Numbered from the stretch's first letter, positions 7,632-16,168 are shown. The stretch is DNA of 64,000 bases from Streptomyces sp. AC550_RSS872 (GCF_019049285.1 NZ_JAGMUL010000013.1:1-64000); one strand, 5' to 3'. The notes: generated from the letters alone by a model not told the origin. Program-made: numbers and translations.

Positions 7632-7639
7632 CCACAACG
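7605..7639. repeat. dispersed Streptomyces repeat that forms the end of the TrmH gene
   Basis: CAGGGGCGCGGGGAACTGCG followed by CGACTAGCCACAACG. The TAG inside it (7629-7631) is the TrmH stop codon. It belongs to the same family as the copy at 2917-2952. Confidence 0.75.
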
Positions 7640-7676
7640 AACCGGCAGCCGCGCACTCACCACACCTCCCGAGCTC

Positions 7677-9368
7677 TCAGGCCTCCCGACGAACCTCCAC
7701 CACCCGGAACCGGTTCGCCACGAACGCCCCGTCACACAGCGCCGAGTTCGCCGCAGGGTTGCCCCCGGACCCGTGGAAGTCGGAGAACGCGGCCGTCTGG
7801 TTCACGTACACCCCGCCCGTGAGGTTCAGCGACAACTGCGCCGCCTCCTCCAGGCAGACCTCCTGAACCGCGCCCTCGACCTCGTCGTCGGTCGTGTACG
7901 CCCCGACCGTCATCGCCCCCTTCTCCCGCACGGTCCGCCGCAGCAGCTCCACCGCGTCCGACGCCGAGTCGACGGCCACGGCGAAGGACACCGGCCCGAA
8001 GCACTCGCTCATGTACGCGGCCTCGTCGTCCGGCTTCGCCCCGTCCAGCTTCACGATCACCGGCGTACGGACCACCGCGTCCGGGAACTCCGGGTTGGCG
8101 ATCTCCCGTGAGGCGAGGGCGACTTCGCCCAGCCCCGCCGCAGCCTCCAGCCGGGCCTTCACGTCCGGGTTGACGATCGCGCCGAGCAGCGCGTTCGCGC
8201 GGGCGTCGTCGCCGAGGAGGCCGTCGACGGAGCGGGCGAGGTCGGCGACGACCTCGTCGTAGGTCTTGGGGCCCTCGTCGGTGCGGATGCCGTCGCGGGG
8301 GACGAGCAGGTTCTGCGGGGTGGTGCACATCTGGCCGCTGTACAGGGACAGGGAGAAGGCCAGGTTGGACAGCATGCCCTTGTAGTCGTCGGTGGAGTCG
8401 ACGAGGACCGAGTTGACGCCGGCCTTCTCGGTGTAGACCTGCGCCTGGCGGGCGTTGGACTCCAGCCAGTCGCCGAAGGACGTGGAGCCGGTGTAGTCGA
8501 TGATGCGGATCTCGGGGCGGGTGGCGAGGGTCTTGGCGATGCCCTCGCCGGGGCGCTCGGCGGCCAGTGCGACCAGGTTCGGATCGAAGCCCGCCTCGGC
8601 GAGCACCTGCCGTGCGACCTGCACGGTCAGCGCGAGCGGCAGCACCGCGCGCGGGTGGGGCTTGACCAGGACCGCGTTGCCGGTGGCGAGGGACGCGAAC
8701 AGGCCGGGGTAGCCGTTCCACGTCGGGAAGGTGTTGCAGCCGATGACCATCGCGATGCCGCGCGGGACCGGCGTGAACTGCTTGTTCAGCGCGAGTGGGT
8801 CGCGCTTGCCCTGCGGCTTGGTCCACTCCGCGGTCTCGGGCGTGCGGACCTGCTCGACGTACGCGTACGCCACCGCCTCCAGGCCGCGGTCCTGCGCGTG
8901 CGGGCCGCCCGCCTGGAAGGCCATCATGAAGGCCTGGCCGGAGGTGTGCATGACCGCGTGCGCGAACTCGTGGGTCCGGTCGCTGATCCGCTTGAGGATC
9001 TCCACACAGACCACCGCGCGGATCTCCGCGCCCGCGCCCCGCCACGCGCGCATGCCGGACTTCATGGCCGGAAGCAGCTCGTCGATGTTCGCGTGCGGGT
9101 ACTCGACGCCCAGCTCGATGCCGTACGGGGAGACCTCGCCGCCCACGAAGCCGTCGGTGCCGGGCTGGCCGAGGTCGAGGCGGGTGCCGAGGAGGGCGTC
9201 GAACGCGGCCTTGCCCGCCGCCATGTCCAGGCTGCCGTTCTCGCCGTAGGCCTTGGGGTGCTCGGGGTGCGGGGACCAGTACGCGCGGGTGCGGATCGCC
9301 TCCAGCGCCTGGTCGAGGGTGGGCCGGTGCTTGGCGATCAGCTCGTGGGCGGTCAGTTCGGCGGCCAT
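7677..9368 (-). CDS. paaN: phenylacetic acid degradation protein PaaN (aldehyde dehydrogenase family)
   Basis: A 563-residue aldehyde-dehydrogenase-fold protein of the PaaN family, linked to the ring-opened aldehyde step of aerobic phenylacetyl-CoA catabolism. The NAD(P)-binding region includes GCNTFPTWNGYPGLFASLATGNAVLVKP and the YTGSTSFGDWL helix. The catalytic cysteine lies in SLYSGQMCTTPQN. It is longer than typical ~500-residue aldehyde dehydrogenases, with extra N-terminal helices. ATG 9368 follows GAGGAG at a ten-base spacing. It diverges from paaH across a 160-base gap holding a PaaR-like operator. The other ring-cleavage genes (paaABCDE) are not in this window. Confidence 0.9.
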   Translation of the reverse strand: MAAELTAHELIAKHRPTLDQALEAIRTRAYWSPHPEHPKAYGENGSLDMAAGKAAFDALLGTRLDLGQPGTDGFVGGEVSPYGIELGVEYPHANIDELLPAMKSGMRAWRGAGAEIRAVVCVEILKRISDRTHEFAHAVMHTSGQAFMMAFQAGGPHAQDRGLEAVAYAYVEQVRTPETAEWTKPQGKRDPLALNKQFTPVPRGIAMVIGCNTFPTWNGYPGLFASLATGNAVLVKPHPRAVLPLALTVQVARQVLAEAGFDPNLVALAAERPGEGIAKTLATRPEIRIIDYTGSTSFGDWLESNARQAQVYTEKAGVNSVLVDSTDDYKGMLSNLAFSLSLYSGQMCTTPQNLLVPRDGIRTDEGPKTYDEVVADLARSVDGLLGDDARANALLGAIVNPDVKARLEAAAGLGEVALASREIANPEFPDAVVRTPVIVKLDGAKPDDEAAYMSECFGPVSFAVAVDSASDAVELLRRTVREKGAMTVGAYTTDDEVEGAVQEVCLEEAAQLSLNLTGGVYVNQTAAFSDFHGSGGNPAANSALCDGAFVANRFRVVEVRREA

Positions 9369-9454
9369 GCGGGACCAACTCCTCGATTCCAGAGCTCTCC
9401 GTCGAGCTCATGACCTGGGCAGAAACATGGGCAGGAACAGGCGGTCAGAGTTAG

Positions 9455-9477
9455 AGTAACCGAACGATCGGTCGGTT
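9455..9477. promoter_or_regulatory. PaaR-like operator between paaN and paaH
   Basis: AACCGAACGATCGGTCGGTT (9458-9477) is an 18/20 palindrome. With three more bases on the left it matches the Corynebacterium PaaR motif ACTNACCGNNCGNNCGGTNAGT, as I remember it, at all but two fixed positions. The obvious ligand-responsive repressor is the TetR protein encoded at 11043-11633. Confidence 0.65.
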
Positions 9478-9496
9478 CAAGGGGGTCCGCCGCATC

Positions 9497-9505
9497 TGTG
9501 GAAAA
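9497..9505 (-). promoter_or_regulatory. DnaA-box-like nonamer
   Basis: TGTGGAAAA, reverse complement TTTTCCACA, lies 20 bases after the PaaR-like operator and 24 bases before the paaH start. A single box is weak evidence. Confidence 0.3.
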
Positions 9506-9528
9506 CCCCGTGCGGGAGGATCGCGCAC

Positions 9529-11046
9529 ATGACAGCACTCGACCTCAGCAGCCCCGTGGCCGTTGTCGGCACCGGCACCATGGGCCAGGGCATCGCCCAG
9601 GTCGCGTTGGTCGCGGGCCATCCCGTACGGCTGTACGACGCCGCTCCCGGGCGCGCCCGTGCCGCCTCCGACGCGATCGGCGCCCGGCTCGACCGGCTCG
9701 TCGAGAAGGACCGGCTCACCGGCGCCGACCGGGACGCCGCCCGCGCCCGGCTGCTGCCCGCCGAGGCCCTCGCCGACCTCGCGGACTGTGCCCTGGTCGT
9801 CGAGGCCGTCGTGGAGCGCCTGGACGTCAAACAGGAGCTGTTCCGGGAGCTGGAAGGCATCGTCGGCGAGGACTGCCTGCTCGCCACCAACACCTCGTCC
9901 CTGTCCGTCACCGCCATCGGCGGCGCCCTGCGGCTTCCCGGCCGCTTCGTGGGCCTGCACTTCTTCAACCCGGCCCCGCTGCTCCCCCTCGTCGAGGTCG
10001 TCTCCGGGTTCGCCACGGACGTCACGTACGCCACGCGCGCGTACGAGACGGCACGGGCGTGGGGCAAGACGCCGGTCGCCTGCGCCGACACCCCCGGCTT
10101 CATCGTCAACCGCATCGCCCGGCCCTTCTACGCCGAGGCCTTCGCCGTCCACGAGGCGCAGGGCGCCGACCCGGCCACCATCGACGCCGTGCTGCGCGAG
10201 TGCGGCGGCTTCAAGATGGGCGCCTTCGAGCTGACCGACCTCATCGGGCAGGACGTCAACGAGTCCGTCACGCACTCCGTGTGGCAGTCCTTCTTCCAGG
10301 ACGTGCGTTTCACGCCCTCGCTCGCCCAGCGCCGCCTGGTCGAGTCCGGCCGGCTCGGCCGCAAGAGCGGGCAGGGCTGGTACGACTACGCCGAGGACGT
10401 CGAGCCGGACGAACCGCACACCGCGGAGAAGGCCTCCCCGCCCGCCTATGTCGTCGCGGAGGGCGACCTGGGCCCGGCCTCCGAGGTGCTCGCGCTGATC
10501 CGCGAGGCGGGCATCCCGGTCCGCGAGGAGGACGAGGACCACGGCAGCCGCCTGGTGCTGCCCAGCGGCGGCCAGCTCGCGCTCGCCGACGGCCAGACGT
10601 CGGTGGAGTTCCGGGACGTCGTCTACTTCGACCTCGCCCTCGACTACCGCCGGGCCACCCGCATCGCTCTGTCCGCCTCCCAGGACACCTCGCCGCACAC
10701 CCTCGCCGAGGCCACCGGCCTCTTCCAGGCGCTCGGCAAGCAGGTCAGCGTCATCGGCGACGTCCCCGGCATGATCGTCGCCCGCACGGTCGCCCGGATC
10801 GTCGACCTGGCGCACGACGCCGTCGCCAAGGGCGTGGCCACCGAGGAGGACATCGACACCGCGATGCGCCTGGGAGTGAACTACCCGCTCGGCCCCTTCG
10901 AGTGGAGCCGCAGGCTCGGACGCAACTGGGCGTACGCCCTCCTGGACGACCTGCACCTGCGCGACCCCTCGGGGCGCTACGCGCCGTCCCTCGCGCTGTA
11001 CCGCCACGCGTACGCCTCCGACAAGCGGGAGGGCAACACCTCATGA
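9529..11046 (+). CDS. paaH: 3-hydroxyacyl-CoA dehydrogenase (PaaH type)
   Basis: A 505-residue cytosolic NAD-dependent dehydrogenase predicted to oxidise 3-hydroxyadipyl-CoA to 3-oxoadipyl-CoA in phenylacetate breakdown. The Rossmann motif VAVVGTGTMGQGIAQVAL is at about 10-27. The catalytic His lies in VGLHFFNPAPLLPLVEVV, and DTPGFIVNRIARPFYAEA marks the first 3HCDH C-terminal domain. A second, degenerate C-terminal 3HCDH domain (about 400-495, DVPGMIVARTVARIVDLA) gives the two-domain length typical of PaaH/PaaC. GGAGG precedes ATG 9529. It is translationally coupled to the TetR gene by ATGA. Confidence 0.88.
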   Translation: MTALDLSSPVAVVGTGTMGQGIAQVALVAGHPVRLYDAAPGRARAASDAIGARLDRLVEKDRLTGADRDAARARLLPAEALADLADCALVVEAVVERLDVKQELFRELEGIVGEDCLLATNTSSLSVTAIGGALRLPGRFVGLHFFNPAPLLPLVEVVSGFATDVTYATRAYETARAWGKTPVACADTPGFIVNRIARPFYAEAFAVHEAQGADPATIDAVLRECGGFKMGAFELTDLIGQDVNESVTHSVWQSFFQDVRFTPSLAQRRLVESGRLGRKSGQGWYDYAEDVEPDEPHTAEKASPPAYVVAEGDLGPASEVLALIREAGIPVREEDEDHGSRLVLPSGGQLALADGQTSVEFRDVVYFDLALDYRRATRIALSASQDTSPHTLAEATGLFQALGKQVSVIGDVPGMIVARTVARIVDLAHDAVAKGVATEEDIDTAMRLGVNYPLGPFEWSRRLGRNWAYALLDDLHLRDPSGRYAPSLALYRHAYASDKREGNTS

Positions 11047-11633
11047 CCACCGCCAAGCGCGACACGTACACCCCGGAGACGCTGCTCTCCGTAGCCGTGC
11101 GGGTCTTCAACGAGCGCGGCTACGACGGCACGTCCATGGAGCACCTCTCCAAGGCGGCCGGCATCTCCAAGTCGTCGATCTACCACCACGTCACGGGCAA
11201 GGAGGAGCTGCTGCGCCGCGCCGTCAGCCGGGCGCTCGACGGGCTCTTCGGAATCCTCGACGAGGAGCACGCGCGCGTGGGCCACGCCGCCGACCGCCTC
11301 GAGTACGTCGTCCGGCGCATGGTCGAGGTGCTCATAACCGACCTGCCGTACGTCACGCTGCTGCTGCGCGTCCGCGGCAACACCGACACCGAGCGGTGGG
11401 CCCTGGAACGCCGCCGCGACTTCGACCACCAGGTCGCCGGACTCCTGAAGGCCGCCGCCGCGGACGGCGAGGTGCGCGCCGACGTGGAGGTCCGCCTGGC
11501 GACCCGGCTCGTCTTCGGGATGATCAACTCCATCGTGGAGTGGTACCGCCCGGACGGCCGCGGGATGAACGAGCGCGAGGTGGCCGACACGGTGGTGCGG
11601 CTGGTGTTCGGAGGGCTGCGCAAGGAGCACTGA
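11043..11633 (+). CDS. TetR/AcrR family regulator (PaaR-like)
   Basis: 196 residues. The N-terminal TetR DNA-binding domain (10-56) has the helix-turn-helix GTSMEHLSKAAGISKSSIYHHVTGKEELL. A helical C-terminal ligand-binding and dimerisation domain follows. The gene overlaps the paaH stop by four bases, so it is the last gene of a paaH-regulator operon facing paaN. It probably represses paaN and paaH through the palindrome at 9458-9477 and is released by a CoA thioester such as phenylacetyl-CoA, by analogy with PaaR. A similar site occurs before bkdA. Confidence 0.85.
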   Translation: MTTAKRDTYTPETLLSVAVRVFNERGYDGTSMEHLSKAAGISKSSIYHHVTGKEELLRRAVSRALDGLFGILDEEHARVGHAADRLEYVVRRMVEVLITDLPYVTLLLRVRGNTDTERWALERRRDFDHQVAGLLKAAAADGEVRADVEVRLATRLVFGMINSIVEWYRPDGRGMNEREVADTVVRLVFGGLRKEH

Positions 11634-11705
11634 GGACTCCGCAGGCCGGCTGATGGATGCCTCCGGCATCGACCGAGGCGAAATCAGCTGCGGTGTGCCG
11701 GCGCC

Positions 11706-11770
11706 CCAAGGGGCGCGGGGCTGTATCGACATGCGGCCCGCCGCGTGGGCGCGACCAGCCACGACGGGCC
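11706..11770. repeat. diverged dispersed Streptomyces repeat
   Basis: The block starts AGGGGCGCGGGGCTGTATCG and ends GCGCGACCAGCCACGACGGG. It shares both ends with the repeats at 2917 and 7605 but carries a central insertion. It lies between the convergent TetR and bkdR genes. Confidence 0.6.
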
Positions 11771-11800
11771 TCCGGCTGACTCAGGGGCCGGGACGGATGC

Positions 11801-12301
11801 TCAGCCCTGCGGCTCCAGGTCCTCCTCCTCGAACACCAGCAGGGTGCGGGTGCTGAGCACCTCCGGGATCGCCTGGAGCCGGGTGAGGACCAGCTCGCGC
11901 AGCGCCCGGTTGTCGGGGGTGTGCACCAGGAGCAGCACGTCGAAGTCGCCGCCCACCAGGGCGATGTGCGAGGCGCCGGGCAGCTGGCGGAGGTGCTCGC
12001 GGACCGTGCGCCAGGTGTTCTGGACGATCTTGAGGGTGATGTACGCCGACGTCCCGTGACCCGCGCGCTCGTGGTTGACGCGGGCGCCGAAACCGCGGAT
12101 GACGCCGTCCTCGACGAGACGGTTGATGCGGGCGTAGGCGTTGGCGCGGGAGACATGGACCCGTTCGGCGACCGACCGTATCGACGCGCGGCCGTCCGCC
12201 TGGAGCATCTGGAGGATGTCCTGATCGATGGCGTCGAGCGGGCGCGCCGGTGGCAGGGGGGCGCTGCCGTCCGGGCTTTCGGCCATTTGTTCAGGCACCA
12301 T
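11801..12301 (-). CDS. bkdR: Lrp/AsnC family regulator, probable BkdR
   Basis: A 166-residue Lrp/AsnC regulator. The N-terminal winged helix (about 22-75) contains LDAIDQDILQMLQADGRASIRSVAERVHVSRANAYARINRLVEDGVI. The C-terminal RAM effector and oligomerisation domain spans about 85-155. Its divergent position directly upstream of the bkdABC operon is the usual place for BkdR, which controls branched-chain keto-acid dehydrogenase genes in Pseudomonas and Streptomyces. ATG 12301 (MVPEQMAES) was chosen because GGTGGGGGG precedes it; the longer frame lacks homologous-looking residues. The 175-base divergent gap holds DnaA-like boxes and a PaaR-like site. Confidence 0.85.
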   Translation of the reverse strand: MVPEQMAESPDGSAPLPPARPLDAIDQDILQMLQADGRASIRSVAERVHVSRANAYARINRLVEDGVIRGFGARVNHERAGHGTSAYITLKIVQNTWRTVREHLRQLPGASHIALVGGDFDVLLLVHTPDNRALRELVLTRLQAIPEVLSTRTLLVFEEEDLEPQG

Positions 12302-12346
12302 GTCCCCCCACCTTCCTCCCGTGGACGTACTGCGTTCATTGGAGGC

Positions 12347-12368
12347 TGTGGAGAACCGTTTGTCCACA
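12347..12368. promoter_or_regulatory. inverted pair of DnaA-box-like nonamers
   Basis: TGTGGAGAA (12347-12355, reverse complement TTCTCCACA) and TTGTCCACA (12360-12368) face each other across four bases, forming a 22-base inverted repeat in the bkdR-bkdA gap. They could be DnaA sites or the operator of another dimeric regulator such as BkdR itself. Confidence 0.4.
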
Positions 12369-12402
12369 GCCTGAGGGTGCCTGTAGCCAAAATGTGCCGA
12401 CG

Positions 12403-12420
12403 ACCGAACAATCGGTAGGT
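12403..12420. promoter_or_regulatory. second PaaR-like site, upstream of bkdA
   Basis: ACCGAACAATCGGTAGGT shares 16 of 18 positions with the operator in the paaN-paaH gap and keeps the ACCGNNC-NNCGGT core with one change. It ends 56 bases before the bkdA start. Confidence 0.5.
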
Positions 12421-12476
12421 GAGGCGCCTCACAGTCGACGCGCCTCCCGTAGCCACTCCCACGAGGAGGTGCCGTC

Positions 12477-13613
12477 ATGACGGTCATGGAGCAGCGAGGC
12501 GCGTACCGGCCATCGCCGCCGCCCGCCTGGCAGCCCCGTATGGACCCCGCGCCGCTGCTGCCCGACGCCGAGCCCTACCGCGTCCTCGGCACCGAGGCGG
12601 CCACGAAGGCCGACCCGGACCTGCTGCGCAGGCTGTACGCCGAGCTGGTGCGGGGCCGCCGGTACAACGCGCAGGCGACCGCGCTCACCAAGCAGGGCCG
12701 CCTCGCGGTGTACCCGTCCAGCACCGGGCAGGAGGCCTGCGAGGTCGCCGCGGCGCTGGCGCTCGAGGACCGCGACTGGCTGTTCCCCAGCTACCGCGAC
12801 ACCCTCGCCGCCGTGGCGCGCGGACTGGACCCCGTGCAGGCCCTGACCCTGCTGCGCGGCGACTGGCACACCGGCTACGACCCGTACGAGCACCGCGTGG
12901 CCCCCCTGTGCACGCCGCTCGCCACCCAGCTCCCGCACGCCGTCGGCCTCGCACACGCCGCCCGCCTCAAGGGCGACGACGTGGTCGCGCTCGCCATGGT
13001 CGGCGACGGCGGCACCAGCGAAGGTGACTTCCACGAGGCGCTGAACTTCGCCGCCGTATGGCAGGCGCCGGTCGTCTTCCTCGTCCAGAACAACGGCTTC
13101 GCGATCTCCGTCCCGCTCGCCAAGCAGACCGCGGCCCCGTCGCTGGCCCACAAGGCCGTCGGCTACGGCATGCCCGGCCGCCTGGTCGACGGCAACGACG
13201 CGGCCGCCGTGCACGAGGTGCTGAGCGACGCCGTACGGCATGCCCGCGCGGGCGGCGGCCCGACGCTGATCGAGGCGGTCACCTACCGCATCGACGCCCA
13301 CACCAACGCCGACGACGCGACCCGCTACCGCGGGGACTCCGAGGTCGAGACCTGGCGCGGGCACGACCCGATCGCCCTCCTGGAGCACGAGCTGACCGAG
13401 CGCGGCCTGATCGACGAGACCGGCATCCAGGCCGCCCGCGATGCCGCCGAGACCATGGCCGCCGACCTGCGCGAACGCATGAACCAGGACCCGGCGCTCG
13501 ACCCGATGGACCTGTTCACCCACGTGTACGCCGAGCCCACCCCGCAACTGCGCGAACAACAGGCCCAGTTGAAGGCCGAGCTCGAGGCCGAGTCGGAAGG
13601 GTCGCACCGATGA
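12477..13613 (+). CDS. bkdA: branched-chain 2-oxoacid dehydrogenase E1 alpha subunit
   Basis: 378 residues; the alpha half of the thiamine-diphosphate decarboxylase E1, which with BkdB decarboxylates the 2-oxo acids of valine, leucine and isoleucine and acylates the lipoyl arm of E2. The thiamine-diphosphate motif GDGGTSEGDFHEALNFAAVWQAPVVFLVQNN is at about 180-210, and the phosphorylation-loop equivalent YRIDAHTNADDATRYR follows. GGAGGTG precedes ATG 12477. It is first of three overlapping genes. The symbol follows the Streptomyces avermitilis names bkdABC for the upstream of two clusters; a pyruvate-type specificity cannot be excluded from sequence alone. Confidence 0.88.
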   Translation: MTVMEQRGAYRPSPPPAWQPRMDPAPLLPDAEPYRVLGTEAATKADPDLLRRLYAELVRGRRYNAQATALTKQGRLAVYPSSTGQEACEVAAALALEDRDWLFPSYRDTLAAVARGLDPVQALTLLRGDWHTGYDPYEHRVAPLCTPLATQLPHAVGLAHAARLKGDDVVALAMVGDGGTSEGDFHEALNFAAVWQAPVVFLVQNNGFAISVPLAKQTAAPSLAHKAVGYGMPGRLVDGNDAAAVHEVLSDAVRHARAGGGPTLIEAVTYRIDAHTNADDATRYRGDSEVETWRGHDPIALLEHELTERGLIDETGIQAARDAAETMAADLRERMNQDPALDPMDLFTHVYAEPTPQLREQQAQLKAELEAESEGSHR

Positions 13614-14614
13614 CCACCGTCGCCGTCAAGCCGGCCACCATGGCGCAGGCCCTCACGCGCGCGATGCGCGACGCCATGGCAGCCGACCCGTCCGTGCATG
13701 TCATGGGCGAGGACGTCGGCGCCCTCGGCGGCGTCTTCCGCGTCACCGACGGACTCGCCAAGGAGTTCGGCGAGGACCGCTGCACGGACACGCCGCTCGC
13801 CGAGGCGGGGATTCTGGGCACGGCGGTGGGCATGGCCATGTACGGCCTGCGCCCGGTCGTGGAGATGCAGTTCGACGCGTTCGCCTACCCGGCGTTCGAG
13901 CAGCTGATCTCGCACGTCTCCCGCACCCGCAACCGCACGCGCGGCAAGATGCCGCTCCCGATCACGATCCGCGTCCCCTACGGCGGCGGCATCGGCGGCG
14001 TCGAGCACCACAGCGACTCCTCCGAGGCGTACTACATGGCGACTCCGGGGCTCCATGTCGTCACGCCCGCGACCGTCGCCGACGCCTACGGGCTGCTGCG
14101 CGCCGCCATCGCCTCCGACGACCCGGTGGTCTTCCTGGAGCCCAAGCGGCTGTACTGGTCGAAGGACACCTGGAACCCGGAGGACCCGCCGAGCGTTGAA
14201 CCGATTGGCCGCGCGGTGGTGCGGCGCTCGGGGAGGAGCGCCACGCTCATCACGTACGGACCGTCCGTGCCCGTCTGCCTCGAAGCCGCCGAGGCGGCCC
14301 GGGACGAGGGGTGGGACCTGGAAGTCGTCGACCTGCGCTCGCTGGTGCCGTTCGACGACGAGACGGTCAGCGCCTCGGTACGGCGGACCGGACGGGCGGT
14401 CGTCGTACACGAGTCGGGCGGGTTCGGCGGACCGGGAGGGGAGATCGCGGCCCGGGTCACGGAGCGCTGCTTCCACCACCTGGAAGCGCCGGTGCTGCGT
14501 GTGGCCGGGTTCGACATCCCCTATCCGCCGCCGATGCTGGAGCGTCACCACCTGCCCGGCGTGGACCGGATCCTGGACGCCGTGGGGCGTCTGCAATGGG
14601 AGGCGGAGAGCTGA
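13610..14614 (+). CDS. bkdB: branched-chain 2-oxoacid dehydrogenase E1 beta subunit
   Basis: A 334-residue transketolase-like beta subunit that completes the E1 active site with BkdA. The pyrimidine-binding domain begins TMAQALTRAMRDAMAADPSVHVMGEDVGALGGVFRVTDGL. The typical YGGGIGGVEHHSDSSEAYYMATPGL segment is present, and the C-terminal transketolase domain ends at IPYPPPMLERHHLPGVDRILDAV. The ATG overlaps the bkdA stop (ATGA), and its own stop overlaps the next ATG by one base (TGATG). Such tight coupling fits a fixed subunit ratio. It closely resembles the E1 beta encoded at 30030, so the two operons are paralogous. Confidence 0.9.
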   Translation: MTTVAVKPATMAQALTRAMRDAMAADPSVHVMGEDVGALGGVFRVTDGLAKEFGEDRCTDTPLAEAGILGTAVGMAMYGLRPVVEMQFDAFAYPAFEQLISHVSRTRNRTRGKMPLPITIRVPYGGGIGGVEHHSDSSEAYYMATPGLHVVTPATVADAYGLLRAAIASDDPVVFLEPKRLYWSKDTWNPEDPPSVEPIGRAVVRRSGRSATLITYGPSVPVCLEAAEAARDEGWDLEVVDLRSLVPFDDETVSASVRRTGRAVVVHESGGFGGPGGEIAARVTERCFHHLEAPVLRVAGFDIPYPPPMLERHHLPGVDRILDAVGRLQWEAES

Positions 14615-16101
14615 TGGCCCAGGTGCTCGAGTTCAAGCTCCCCGATCTCGGGGAGGGACTCACCGAGGCGGAGATCGTCCGTTGGCTGGTCGAGGTCGGT
14701 GACGTCGTCGCCGTCGACCAGCCGGTCGTCGAGGTCGAGACGGCCAAGGCGATGGTGGACATCCCCTGCCCCTACGCCGGTGTGGTCACGGCTCGGTTCG
14801 GCGAGGAGGGCACGGAGCTTCCCGTGGGCGCGCCGCTGCTGACGGTGGCCGTCGGCGCCCCCGCCTCCGGCTCCGAGTCCGAGGGCTCCGAGTCCGAGGG
14901 CTCCGGGAACGTGCTGGTGGGGTACGGCACCTCCGAGGCACCGGCCCGGCGCCGCAGGGTGCGGCCGGCCGCCCCGACGCCGTCGGCCGCCCAGTCGGCG
15001 AACGGCGCCGCCACGCGTGAGGCCGCACCGCCCGCCGAGAGCGTGGCGCGACCCGTCGGCACGGCGGCCGGGCACAGCGCCGCGGGCCACGGCCCCGCAG
15101 GGCATGGCCCCGCAGGTCACGGCCGTGACGCCGCACCGGCCGACGAGGAGACCCGGGGCGAGGGACCCGTGCCCGTGATCTCCCCGCTCGTGCGCCGCCT
15201 CGCCCGCGAGCACGGCCTGGATCTGCGGGAGCTGCACGGCTCCGGGCCCGACGGGCTCATCCTGCGGGCCGACGTCGAGTACGCGCTGCGCGCCGCCGAG
15301 GTGCACGGCCGCACCGCGCAGCCGGCCGCCGAACCGCACCCGCGCGTGACACCGGCGCCCACCGCAGCCGTGCCGCCCGCGCAGCCCCCCGTCCGCTCCT
15401 CCGCCGCCCCGGCCGGCATCCGGGTCCCCCTCAAGGGCATCCGAGGCGCCGTCGCCGACAAGCTCTCCCGCAGCCGTCGGGAGATCCCGGACGCCAGCTG
15501 CTGGGTGGACGCCGACGCGACGGAGCTCATGCGGGCGCGCGCCGCGATGAACGCCGCCGGCGGGCCGAAGATCTCCCTGATCGCCCTGCTGGCCCGGATC
15601 TGCACCGCCGCCCTGGCCCGGTTCCCCGAGCTCAACTCCACGGTCGACATGGAGGCCAGGGAAGTCGTCCAACTCGACCAGGTGCACCTCGGATTCGCCG
15701 CGCAGACCGACCGCGGACTCGTCGTCCCGGTCGTACGGGACGCGCACGCGCGGGACGCGGAGTCGCTGACCGCGGAGTTCGCCCGGCTGACCGAGGCGGC
15801 CCGCACGGGCACCCTCACGCCCGCGGAACTCACCGGCGGCACCTTCACGTTGAACAACTACGGCGTGTTCGGCGTCGACGGCTCCACACCGATCATCAAC
15901 CACCCCGAGGCCGCGATGCTCGGCGTCGGCCGCATCATCCCCAAGCCATGGGTGCACGAGGGCGAGCTCGCGGTCCGGCAGGTCGTCGAGCTCTCGCTCA
16001 CCTTCGACCACCGGGTCTGCGACGGCGGCACGGCGGGCGGCTTCCTGCGCTATGTGGCGGACTGCGTCGAACACCCGGCGGTGCTGCTGCGCACGCTGTG
16101 A
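14614..16101 (+). CDS. bkdC: dihydrolipoamide acyltransferase E2
   Basis: A 495-residue E2 core enzyme. One lipoyl domain (3-80) carries the modified Lys45 in VEVETAKAMVDIP. A flexible linker (about 85-180) is Ser/Glu-rich and then holds a GHGPAG repeat (SEGSESEGS; AGHGPAGHGPAGHG). The E3-binding domain is about 185-222 (ISPLVRRLAREHGLDLRELHGSGPDGLILRADV). The catalytic domain ends with FDHRVCDGG, carrying the His-x-x-x-Asp-Gly acyltransferase motif. No E3 gene follows, so the complex must use a lipoamide dehydrogenase encoded elsewhere. Last gene of bkdABC. Confidence 0.9.
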   Translation: MAQVLEFKLPDLGEGLTEAEIVRWLVEVGDVVAVDQPVVEVETAKAMVDIPCPYAGVVTARFGEEGTELPVGAPLLTVAVGAPASGSESEGSESEGSGNVLVGYGTSEAPARRRRVRPAAPTPSAAQSANGAATREAAPPAESVARPVGTAAGHSAAGHGPAGHGPAGHGRDAAPADEETRGEGPVPVISPLVRRLAREHGLDLRELHGSGPDGLILRADVEYALRAAEVHGRTAQPAAEPHPRVTPAPTAAVPPAQPPVRSSAAPAGIRVPLKGIRGAVADKLSRSRREIPDASCWVDADATELMRARAAMNAAGGPKISLIALLARICTAALARFPELNSTVDMEAREVVQLDQVHLGFAAQTDRGLVVPVVRDAHARDAESLTAEFARLTEAARTGTLTPAELTGGTFTLNNYGVFGVDGSTPIINHPEAAMLGVGRIIPKPWVHEGELAVRQVVELSLTFDHRVCDGGTAGGFLRYVADCVEHPAVLLRTL

Positions 16102-16156
16102 CGGATCCCCCGGGGCCTGCCGCTTCCCCTGCGTTCCCTGTGATCGTGGAGGCACG

Positions 16157-16162
16157 CATACT
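16157..16162 (+). promoter_or_regulatory. -10 box of a leaderless promoter (MobA-like gene)
   Basis: CATACT, six bases, then GTG 16169. This fixes the start and separates the molybdenum-cofactor genes from the bkdABC operon ending 67 bases upstream of the GTG. Confidence 0.55.
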
Positions 16163-16168
16163 CGGGGG

